Shown: piece after piece, positions 1-6,483 of the stretch | How the letters are laid out: every line of letters starts with the position of its first letter | How positions within the stretch are numbered: the first letter of the stretch is position 1 | Assembly (NCBI GenBank): GCA_964387075.1 | Contig: CAYLVB010000007.1 | Coordinates: 124,001 to 188,000, forward strand | From: PALSA-968 sp964387075 | Lineage (GTDB): Bacteria > Bacteroidota > Bacteroidia > B-17B0 > Aurantibacillaceae | Length of the DNA stretch: 64,000 nt | Direction: 5' to 3' | Notes under the pieces: model-generated | Database searches by the model: none | The model's input: the letters and a program-made list of their open reading frames with translations, nothing else | What the model was told of the DNA's origin: nothing | Translations under genes and position numbers: made by a program

Positions 1-976
1 GCACTTTGCCGCCTAAATTTTCAATGGCCCGCGCCACTTTAATTTTGGTGATGCCCGGACAAAAGAAGAACATGAAGCCGCCACCGCCCGCGCCCGAGAT
101 CTTGCCGCCGCTGGCGCCGTTCTTTAATGCTGTCTCATAAATATCGTCTATCAATTTGTTCGAGATGGAATGTGCCATTTGCTTCTTATTGTGCCAGCCA
201 AAGTGTAGTATCTCTCCTATCTTGTTCAGTTCGCCACGCAGTAAACTGTCCTTCATCTGGTGAGCCTGCTCCTTAAGGTTATGCATAGCTTCCACTGACT
301 TCTCATTCTTTTCTTTCACATTTTTCACCTGCTCGTCAATAATGGCCGCTGACATTCTTTGCGTGGCGGTAAAATACAGAAGCAGGTTGAATTCCAACTC
401 GTACAGGACCTCATTCTTTAAATGCAGCGGGTTCACAATGACTTTATCGTTGGCCATGAACTCGATATAGTTAATGCCTCCGAAGGTAGCCGCGTATTGG
501 TCCTGCTTACCGCCCGACATGTTCAGGTCAATGCGTTCTATCTCGTAGGCCAGGTGCGCGATGTCGTATTGTCCCAGCGGTAATTTGAGCCACTCTACAA
601 AAGCGCCCAAAAGAGAAACCACAATGGTGGAGGAAGTTCCCAGGCCCGAGCCTTGTGGGGCTTCGATGTAAGATGTTAAGCGAAAAGAAAGCGCGCCGGT
701 GTTGAATTGCTTCACAACGCGGTTATAAACGCCGATGAATAATTCAAAACCTTCAACCAGCTCAAGTTCCTTAGCCGACTTAAGCGTAACGAATCGGTCG
801 GTACCATCAATGCAGAACTCGATCTTGCCGTTGTCCAATGGTTCCAGTGAGGCGTAGGCATAAAGATCTATCGTGCCGTTCAAAATAGCACCCCCATAGA
901 TATCCGAGTAGGGAGAAACATCGGTTCCTCCACCGGCTAATCCTATGCGCAAGGGCGCTTTACTTCTTACTATCAT
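1..976 (-). CDS. GHMP-family sugar kinase, D-glycero-D-manno-heptose 7-phosphate kinase type (C-terminus cut by window edge)
   Basis: About 325 residues are visible from the ATG at 976 (MIVRSKAPLRIGLAGGGTD) to the window edge. The GGGTD motif near residue 15, the ATP-binding GSGLGTSS loop near residues 108-115 and the C-terminal KISGAGGGGF motif near residues 289-298 are the three GHMP kinase signatures in order. The LAGGGTDVSPY start is typical of the heptose 7-phosphate kinase (HddA-like) branch, which phosphorylates C1 of the sugar for nucleotide-sugar synthesis used in LPS core or S-layer glycans; that substrate is inferred. The start overlaps the last 17 bases of the upstream glycosyltransferase gene, so the two are probably co-transcribed and translationally coupled. 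Family length is about 330-350, so little is missing. Confidence 0.85.
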   Translation of the reverse strand, partial: MIVRSKAPLRIGLAGGGTDVSPYSDIYGGAILNGTIDLYAYASLEPLDNGKIEFCIDGTDRFVTLKSAKELELVEGFELFIGVYNRVVKQFNTGALSFRLTSYIEAPQGSGLGTSSTIVVSLLGAFVEWLKLPLGQYDIAHLAYEIERIDLNMSGGKQDQYAATFGGINYIEFMANDKVIVNPLHLKNEVLYELEFNLLLYFTATQRMSAAIIDEQVKNVKEKNEKSVEAMHNLKEQAHQMKDSLLRGELNKIGEILHFGWHNKKQMAHSISNKLIDDIYETALKNGASGGKISGAGGGGFMFFFCPGITKIKVARAIENLGGKV

Positions 977-2126
977 GACTAATTTCTTCGTATAAATTTA
1001 CAATGTTCCTGGAGAAAATACTCCAATCGTATTTCTTTTTTTCTTCGGCCATGGCCGCGCTCATAGCTGCTTCCCTGCTGTTTTCGAAGTAATCCACTAT
1101 CGCGTCTGCTATAGCTTTAGGACTTGACTCAACAACATACCCACATTTTCCATGTGGAATTATTTCCGACAGGCCGCCTACGTTCGTAACCAAAGTTGGC
1201 TTTTCAAACTGAAAGGCCACCTGCGTTACGCCGCTTTGGGTTGCGCTGCGGTAAGGAAGCGTTAAAAGATCGGCCGCCGAGAAATAATATTTCACTTCTT
1301 CATTAGGAATGAATTTATCAAAGAGAATGATGTTGTTTTGCAGACCGTGTTTCTCAATGATATCCGCATAAGGTTTTTTATCTTCGTAGAACTCGCCGGC
1401 CACCAGCAATTTCAAATGCATTTGTTTGATGCGGGCATCGGTCATGGCTTCCAGTAAAAGATCCAGGCCCTTGTAGTGACGGATCAATCCGAAGAACAAA
1501 AGCGTTTTATCGTAGGCGCCAATATTCAGTTTTTTGCGGGCTTCCTGTTTGTTTACTTTCTCGCCGAAAGCCGTATAGAGCGGGTGCATCAGAAATTTTT
1601 TGTGCTTAGAAGCAGTGAATTTACCCAGGTCGGCCAGCACCGCTTTGCTCATGGTAACAAAACCGTGGCAGCGCTTGATGAAATATTTTGTGAACGCCGT
1701 ATCGCCGGCGCGCTTTTCATGCGGAATAACATTATCGGTGATGGCGATCACTTTCACTCCGGCCTTTGAAATACTTTTACAGATAGTTCCCAAAGCAGGC
1801 CCCATGAAAGGGATCCAGTAGCGCACTACTACAAGATCAGGTTTCTCTTTTTTAATGAAGCGCGCCGTTTTGAACCAATTGAAAGGATTGACCGAATTGA
1901 TAAGCGTGTGAATTTTAATTCCCTCGGGGGCAATACCACTTTGATCGTACTGCGTAGAACCCGGAAAAAGAAAATTGGGATATTGCAGCGAATAGGAAAT
2001 GATCTGCGCATCGTGCCCTTCTTTGCAAAGGGAACGGCAAAACAATTCATCGAACGTAGCCAGTCCACCCCGCAAAGGATAGGCCGGCCCTATAACGAAT
2101 ATTTTAAGGCGCTTAGACAACCCCAT
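960..2126 (-). CDS. Glycosyltransferase, GT4-like (GT-B fold)
   Basis: 388 residues. The N-terminal Rossmann half begins IFVIGPAYPLRGGLATF, with the glycine-rich donor/acceptor loop usual in GT4 enzymes. The C-terminal half has FFGLIRHYKGLDLLLEA near residue 212 and the nucleotide-sugar-binding stretch EKPTLVTNVGGLSEIIP near residues 311-327. There are no membrane segments, so it is expected to act on lipid-linked or LPS acceptors at the cytoplasmic face. It precedes the heptose-type kinase in the same direction and overlaps it by 17 bases, which suggests one surface-glycan unit continuing off the left edge. Donor and acceptor cannot be read from sequence. Confidence 0.85.
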   Translation of the reverse strand: MGLSKRLKIFVIGPAYPLRGGLATFDELFCRSLCKEGHDAQIISYSLQYPNFLFPGSTQYDQSGIAPEGIKIHTLINSVNPFNWFKTARFIKKEKPDLVVVRYWIPFMGPALGTICKSISKAGVKVIAITDNVIPHEKRAGDTAFTKYFIKRCHGFVTMSKAVLADLGKFTASKHKKFLMHPLYTAFGEKVNKQEARKKLNIGAYDKTLLFFGLIRHYKGLDLLLEAMTDARIKQMHLKLLVAGEFYEDKKPYADIIEKHGLQNNIILFDKFIPNEEVKYYFSAADLLTLPYRSATQSGVTQVAFQFEKPTLVTNVGGLSEIIPHGKCGYVVESSPKAIADAIVDYFENSREAAMSAAMAEEKKKYDWSIFSRNIVNLYEEISHDSKK

Positions 2127-2134
2127 AAAGATAC

Positions 2135-2157
2135 TTGGAATATTTTTTTTATCTTTG
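2135..2157 (+). promoter_or_regulatory. Bacteroidota-type promoter (TTG ... TATCTTTG)
   Basis: The -7 box TATCTTTG at 2150-2157 matches TAnnTTTG exactly. TTG at 2135 could be the -33 element, though the spacing is slightly short. The box ends 16 bases before the ATG of the 17-residue-repeat protein at 2174. Confidence 0.6.
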
Positions 2158-2173
2158 GTTTAAATAGCGACTT

Positions 2174-2581
2174 ATGAAACGTTTACTTTTGATAATTAGT
2201 GCTTTAACTAGCCTGAATATCAGTGCCCAAACCATCCAGAATAGCTCTTACAGTACCACAGGCCACGTAAAATCAGACGGAACCATACAAAACAGCTCCT
2301 ATAGCACGGTTGGACACATAAAAGACGACGGAACTATACAAAACGCCAGCTACAGCACCATTGGTCATATTAAATCCGACGGAACCATACAGGATGCATC
2401 CTATAGTACTGTTGGACACGTTAAAAGTGATGGAACTGTGCAGAATAGCAGCTATTCAACCATTGGCCACATCAAAGACGATGGCACGGTACAAAACTCT
2501 TCGTACTCAACCATTGGCCACGCCGGCGGCATCAAAAAGGAATGGGTTGCCGTTGTGTTCTTCTTTTTTATGTTTGATTGA
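2174..2581 (+). CDS. Exported 17-residue tandem-repeat protein (beta-flower-like)
   Basis: 135 residues. A signal peptide (residues 1-19, ending SAQ) is followed directly by six tandem 17-residue units of the form TIQNSSYSTxGHIKsDG. The last unit is cut short and runs into GGIKKEW and a phenylalanine-rich tail (VAVVFFFFMFD). Short repeats of polar, glycine-ended hairpins with this spacing match what is known of the Bacteroidota 5-fold beta-flower proteins, where each repeat forms one petal of a small radial beta fold; this is a recalled similarity, not a search result. The function of that family is not established. The DNA repeats are 51 bp and diverged at third positions, so this is an old coding repeat. 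It has its own TATCTTTG promoter and is followed closely by a small membrane protein gene. Confidence 0.75.
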   Translation: MKRLLLIISALTSLNISAQTIQNSSYSTTGHVKSDGTIQNSSYSTVGHIKDDGTIQNASYSTIGHIKSDGTIQDASYSTVGHVKSDGTVQNSSYSTIGHIKDDGTVQNSSYSTIGHAGGIKKEWVAVVFFFFMFD

Positions 2582-2583
2582 AG

Positions 2584-3042
2584 ATGCTTTCGGGTATTAT
2601 TAATAAACAATATCACACTCTTCTTACAACTGAGGATATCCAAAATATCGTTAGACATTATCTTTCGGAAACCGATAATTTGGGAATAAACAAATATACC
2701 GGGAGTTTCGATTCAGCCTCTTTTAAATTACACTCTTCAAAAACTAGCATATTAGGGATTATAGAAGAAACCGGAAAAGAACGTATAATGCATACTACGT
2801 ATAAATCAAGGAACAAACCGGTAATTCTTTTTTTACTGGTAGCTTTATTTCTCTTAGCATTCCTTTTTATACCAAATTTCACTCTTAATGGACGCGAACC
2901 AAGTACAATAATCAGAATTTTATTTGTTGCAGGAAGTACCGGGATTGCTTTTTGGATAACCATTGTTCTCTCCTACCAGTCAGTTGACCTTGAAAGACTA
3001 AAATTCGAGAAACAACTAAAAATAACCTCAAGCCTGCGTTAG
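2584..3042 (+). CDS. Small two-helix membrane protein, unknown function
   Basis: 152 residues if started at the ATG at 2584 (MLSGIINKQYHT). An in-frame TTG at 2578 would add two residues and overlap the previous stop, so either start implies coupling with the repeat protein gene. The N-terminal 75 residues are soluble and polar. Two hydrophobic segments follow, around PVILFLLVALFLLAFLF and ILFVAGSTGIAFWITIVL, with a short basic tail. I do not recognise the family. The stop codon (TAG, 3040-3042) and the last two codons lie inside the left arm of the structured repeat element that starts at 3036, so the present C-terminus may have been set by that element arriving. Confidence 0.6.
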   Translation: MLSGIINKQYHTLLTTEDIQNIVRHYLSETDNLGINKYTGSFDSASFKLHSSKTSILGIIEETGKERIMHTTYKSRNKPVILFLLVALFLLAFLFIPNFTLNGREPSTIIRILFVAGSTGIAFWITIVLSYQSVDLERLKFEKQLKITSSLR

Positions 3043-3204
3043 GGATACAAAAGGCCCGAAGGGGTTCTTTGCCGCACCTAGACGTCTTTGCGAGGAGGCT
3101 GTTGGCGACAAAGCAATCTCCCGATATAGCAACAGATTGCTTCGCTTTGCTCGCAATGACGTTTGGAAGAGGGTGCGGCAAAAACGGCACCCTTTTGTAG
3201 CCCG
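3036..3204. repeat. Structured intergenic repeat element, copy 1 (nested hairpins)
   Basis: Left arm GCGTTAGG...CAAAAGG...GAAGGGGTTCTTT (3036-3070) and right arm AAAAACGGCACCCTTTTG.AGCCCG (3180-3204) match copy 2 at 46551-46636. TACAAAAGG (3046-3054) pairs with CCTTTTGTA (3191-3199). Copy 2 has G and C where this copy has A and T, so the pairing is kept by a compensatory change. Between the arms is a different, larger insert bounded by GCCGCACC (3071-3078) and GGTGCGGC (3172-3179). The insert holds CGTCTTTGCGAG (3083-3094) opposite CTCGCAATGACG (3150-3161) and AAGCAATCT opposite AGATTGCTT, the widespread GTCATTGCGAG-type bacterial repeat. No ORF is supported here. Confidence 0.75.
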
Positions 3205-3225
3205 GGCCGAAGGCAACGCCCACAC

Positions 3226-4032
3226 TTACCCCAGCTTCTCCATCATCTCCATGCTCACGCCGGTGGTGCTGTAACCCCCATCGTGGAAGAGATTCTGCAT
3301 GGTAACCATTTTGGTGTAATCGCTGAAGAGCGTTAAGCAATAATCCGCGCATTGGTCGGCCGAAGCGTTACCGAGAGCAGATTGCATATCGGCAAGGTCA
3401 AAAAATTCGGCAAAACCCTTGATGCCGTTACCGGCCGAAGTTTTGGTGGGCGATTGAGAAACTGAATTTACACGCACCTTATTTTTCTTACCGTAATGAT
3501 AACCGAAATTGCGCACTATTGATTCGAGCATAGCTTTTGCTTCGCTCATGTCGGTGTAGAAAGGATACACACGTTGCGCGCCGATATAAGTTAAAGCAAC
3601 TACACTCGCCCATTCGGATAAAGCATCCATTTTATAAGCAACGCTTAACATCTTGTGCAAAGAAAGAGCGGAAATATCCACGCTCTTCATATAAAAATCA
3701 TAGTTCAGTTCAGTGTAATGAATATTCTTGCGGATGTTGGGACTCATACCGATAGAGTGCAATACAAAATCAATTTTTCCACCTAATGCTTCCTGAGATT
3801 TAGTGAAGAGGTTGGTGATCTCTTCCACATTGCTCGCGTCAGCAGGAATGATCTCGCTATTGGTCTTTTCGGCCAGTTGCTTGATGGTTCCTAAACGCAT
3901 GGCGATGGGCGCGTTGGTAAGTACGATTTTAGCGCCTTGCTCGTGCGCTTTCAAAGCCACTTTCCAGGCAATTGAGTTTTCGTCTAAAGCCCCGGTGATG
4001 ATACCGCGTTTTCCTTTTAACAGATCGTTCAT
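3226..4032 (-). CDS. fabI: Enoyl-[acyl-carrier-protein] reductase (NADH), FabI
   Basis: Last reductive step of each fatty acid elongation round: reduces trans-2-enoyl-ACP with NAD(P)H in the cytosol. I start it at the ATG at 4032 (MNDLLKGKRG, 268 residues). The open frame extends 10 codons further, but those residues are not FabI-like and FabI proteins usually start just before this strand. The nucleotide-binding GIITGALDENSIAWKVA follows. TYIGAQRVYPFYTDMSEAKAM carries the two active-site tyrosines (about Y149 and Y159) and lysine (K166) with the FabI Y-x6-K spacing. Length fits FabI (about 260-270). It is monocistronic, reads leftward and diverges from the M28 peptidase gene across 4033-4275. 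Confidence 0.93.
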   Translation of the reverse strand: MNDLLKGKRGIITGALDENSIAWKVALKAHEQGAKIVLTNAPIAMRLGTIKQLAEKTNSEIIPADASNVEEITNLFTKSQEALGGKIDFVLHSIGMSPNIRKNIHYTELNYDFYMKSVDISALSLHKMLSVAYKMDALSEWASVVALTYIGAQRVYPFYTDMSEAKAMLESIVRNFGYHYGKKNKVRVNSVSQSPTKTSAGNGIKGFAEFFDLADMQSALGNASADQCADYCLTLFSDYTKMVTMQNLFHDGGYSTTGVSMEMMEKLG

Positions 4033-4251
4033 AGGTTTGATTTTGGTAGACAAAAATAGCATTTATTTTGGGATGTTCGTATCCATAGAAACAGTTGGCA
4101 AACAGCCGAAACCCTGAAACAAAACTGCGGTTCAGGGCAAGCCACAGAGAAAACAGCCAAGAGAACAGCCCACAGAGAGCACAAAGAATGCAAGCACTCC
4201 CCCCGAAAAGGGGATATTCCGTAGAATGAAAAATGGTATCACTTTTGGTAC

Positions 4252-4259
4252 TATCTTTG
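4252..4259 (+). promoter_or_regulatory. TAnnTTTG -7 box upstream of the M28 peptidase gene
   Basis: TATCTTTG ends 16 bases before the ATG at 4276. No clear TTG sits at the -33 distance. The rest of the fabI-peptidase gap (4033-4251) holds a CACAGAGA-rich low-complexity stretch (about 4143-4187) and CCCCGAAAAGGGG (4201-4213). Confidence 0.5.
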
Positions 4260-4275
4260 CCTAAAATTTCCTGCC

Positions 4276-5835
4276 ATGCGCTCAACCCTTTTGCTCCTGC
4301 TGCCATTCACAATTTTCGCGCAGCAACCCGACACCGCCGCCGTTCGCTTCTCTAAATTCGTTACCGCCGAGGGAATGAAAAAGAACCTCAGCGTGCTGGC
4401 CTCTGACGAATACGAAGGACGCGAGACCGGGCAAAAAGGACAAAAAATGAGTGGCGAGTACATTAAAAAATATTACCAGGATCTTGGTATCAAACCGCTT
4501 AACGATCCCCAGTTAAAAGACGGCTACCAGCAATCGTTCCCGCTGGCGGTCTTCAACCCGCAGGAGGTAAAGATCACCGCCAATAAAAAGACTTACGCAA
4601 ATAGCACCGATTATTTCAGCTGGGCCAATACCATTGGAGATACAACCATCAAGATAGATAAGATCGCGTTCTGCGGCTATGGGATCAACACTTTGGTGTA
4701 CAATGATTTTGATAATTTGAACGTGAAAGACAAAGCGGTGATGATCCTGGATGGCGAGCCTTACCGCGCCGATGGCACTTCCATGATCTCCCAAAAGACG
4801 GAAGCCAGCCCATGGGGAGGTGGGTTTCGCAGCAAGCAAGCCGAAGCAAAAAAATTAGGAATAAAATATTTGTTCATCGTTGATAAGAACCTGCAGGCGA
4901 GTTACACCAAGTTCGAGCACCGCATCAATTCCACAAGGATGAGCATCGACAGTAAGAACGAGCCGAATTATCCACTCATCATTTACATTTCTGAAGAAAT
5001 GGCCAACGATATGTTAACAGGATCCAAGAACAACACCCGCAAGATAGCGGAGAAAATAAAAAAGACCGGCAAAACAGTACAGTTTGAGATAAAAAAACCA
5101 TTTACGCTTACTATCTCCCAGAAAAAATTCGGCATCAGCGCCGAGAATGTGATGGCCTATATCGAAGGAAGTGATCTGAAGGATGAAGTGATTGTACTAT
5201 CAGCGCATTACGATCATTTAGGAATTCATGATGGAAAAGTTTACAATGGAGCGGATGATGACGGTAGCGGTACTGTTGCCGTTATGCAATTAGCGAAAGC
5301 CTTCACAGAAGCAAAAAAAGCGGGCAAAGGCCCACGCCGAAGCCTGTTGTTCTTAAATGTATCGGGAGAGGAAAAAGGACTGCTGGGAAGTGAATACTAC
5401 GCAGAACATCCGATCTTTGGTCTCGATAAAACGGTTTGCGACCTCAACATTGACATGATCGGCCGTTTGGATGAAGACCATGCCAATAACGCAAATTACA
5501 TTTACCTGATCGGTGCTGATAAGCTTAGCAAGGATCTGCATAACATTTCTGAGCAGGCTAATAAGACCTATACGAACATTGAGTTGGATTACAAATACAA
5601 CGACGAGAACGAACCGAATCGTTATTATTACCGCAGCGACCATTATAACTTCGCGAAGAACGGCGTTCCGGTAATTTTTTATTTCAACGGCGTGCATGCC
5701 GATTATCACCAGGAGACCGACGAGATCAGCAAGATCGATTTCAATAAAATGGAAAAGATCACGAGGTTAGTGTTTTTTACTGCATGGGGAGTTGCCAATC
5801 GCGCGGAGCGGATCAAGATCGACGCGAAGAAGTAA
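4276..5835 (+). CDS. Exported M28-family zinc metallopeptidase
   Basis: 519 residues, with a signal peptide (MRSTLLLLLPFTIFAQQ). The M28 (aminopeptidase Y/S type) zinc ligands appear in order: SAHYDHLG near residue 310, NGADDDGSGT near 325, the catalytic GEEKGLLGSEYY near 365, NIDMIGR near 392, and a final His in GVHADYHQETDE near residue 475. The region before the catalytic domain (about residues 120-270) is long enough for an inserted PA-like domain, as is common in this family. It probably releases N-terminal amino acids from peptides in the periplasm or outside the cell. It is one of three M28 genes in the window. Transcribed alone; converges with the phosphoesterase gene. Confidence 0.9.
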   Translation: MRSTLLLLLPFTIFAQQPDTAAVRFSKFVTAEGMKKNLSVLASDEYEGRETGQKGQKMSGEYIKKYYQDLGIKPLNDPQLKDGYQQSFPLAVFNPQEVKITANKKTYANSTDYFSWANTIGDTTIKIDKIAFCGYGINTLVYNDFDNLNVKDKAVMILDGEPYRADGTSMISQKTEASPWGGGFRSKQAEAKKLGIKYLFIVDKNLQASYTKFEHRINSTRMSIDSKNEPNYPLIIYISEEMANDMLTGSKNNTRKIAEKIKKTGKTVQFEIKKPFTLTISQKKFGISAENVMAYIEGSDLKDEVIVLSAHYDHLGIHDGKVYNGADDDGSGTVAVMQLAKAFTEAKKAGKGPRRSLLFLNVSGEEKGLLGSEYYAEHPIFGLDKTVCDLNIDMIGRLDEDHANNANYIYLIGADKLSKDLHNISEQANKTYTNIELDYKYNDENEPNRYYYRSDHYNFAKNGVPVIFYFNGVHADYHQETDEISKIDFNKMEKITRLVFFTAWGVANRAERIKIDAKK

Positions 5836-5872
5836 GTTCTTCGGAGTTAGATCTTACTCACTCAGGACCACT

Positions 5873-5924
5873 CCCGATAGCTATCGGGATTCGCTTCGCG
5901 AAATTCTCTCCCCTTGGAGGGGAG
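5873..5924. repeat. Intergenic palindromes between convergent genes
   Basis: The perfect 16-bp palindrome CCCGATAGCTATCGGG (5873-5888) is followed by CTCCCC (5908-5913) opposite GGGGAG (5919-5924). Both sit between the convergent M28 peptidase and phosphoesterase genes. The first also occurs at 54695-54710 and, less the last base, at 34339-34353. A role in bidirectional termination is possible, but there is no T-tract. Confidence 0.6.
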
Positions 5925-5938
5925 GATCCTTTGTCCTG

Positions 5939-6436
5939 CTAAACGCGTTTTCCGAGCTCGATCACTTCCATGTCTTTTATCTCTCTTCCACTAATGACAA
6001 AGCGCAGAAGTGTTTTTACATGATGAAAACCATGAACTCCCGCCGCTCCGGGATTCAAATGCAACAGGTCATTGTTCTTATCGTACATCACTTTTAAGAT
6101 GTGTGAGTGCCCGCAAATAAAGAGCTTTGGCCTTTCCTGCCGGATGAGCTCGCGGGCATGCGGGCTGTATTTACCGGGATAACCGCCAATGTGCGTGATC
6201 AGCACCTTCACCTCTTCGCACAGGAAAATTTGATCTTCCGGGTATTCTTTATTTATCTCTGCGCCATCAATATTGCCATGAACGGCGCGCAACGGCTTTA
6301 GTTTTTCGATCTGTTTACAAACTTCAAGCGAACCAATATCCCCGGCATGCCATACCTCATCCACACTTTCTATGTATTTGAACACCTTTGGATCCAGGTG
6401 CCCATGCGTATCCGATATGAGGAGAATTTTACGCAT
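5939..6436 (-). CDS. Metallophosphoesterase, YfcE/MJ0936 type
   Basis: 165 residues, soluble. The calcineurin-like metal-binding motifs are all present and in order: SDTHG (D9, H11), HAGDIGS (about 30-36), VHGNID (about 53-58), THIGG (about 80) and CGHSH (about 109-113). This matches the small YfcE/MJ0936 phosphodiesterases, which act in vitro on bis-p-nitrophenyl phosphate and sometimes cAMP; the natural substrate is generally unknown. Its ATG directly abuts the T-run of a terminator hairpin that ends the upstream T9SS-protein gene, leaving no room for an ordinary promoter or leader between them. Confidence 0.88.
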   Translation of the reverse strand: MRKILLISDTHGHLDPKVFKYIESVDEVWHAGDIGSLEVCKQIEKLKPLRAVHGNIDGAEINKEYPEDQIFLCEEVKVLITHIGGYPGKYSPHARELIRQERPKLFICGHSHILKVMYDKNNDLLHLNPGAAGVHGFHHVKTLLRFVISGREIKDMEVIELGKRV

Positions 6437-6466
6437 AAAAAAACCGCGAGGCAGAGCTCGCGGTTT
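6436..6466 (-). terminator. Rho-independent terminator abutting the phosphoesterase start codon
   Basis: Read on the minus strand, AAACCGCGAG (6466-6457), a 6-base loop and CTCGCGGTTT (6450-6441) form a perfect 10-bp stem followed by a T-run that ends at the ATG at 6436. It lies 18 bases after the stop of the 1034-aa T9SS protein. A TATATTTA box (minus strand, 6473-6466, one mismatch to TAnnTTTG) sits just upstream of the stem, so the hairpin could also form the 5' end of the phosphoesterase mRNA. Confidence 0.75.
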
Positions 6467-6483
6467 AAATATAGATATTAATT

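Noticed and set aside
2231..2545. Regularly spaced 51-bp repeats, CRISPR-like at first sight
   Set aside because: The units are contiguous with no spacers and are translated in one frame as 17-residue protein repeats after a signal peptide.
3083..3161. Insertion sequence between the membrane protein gene and fabI
   Set aside because: Only inverted repeats are present, with no transposase frame; better described as a repeat element.
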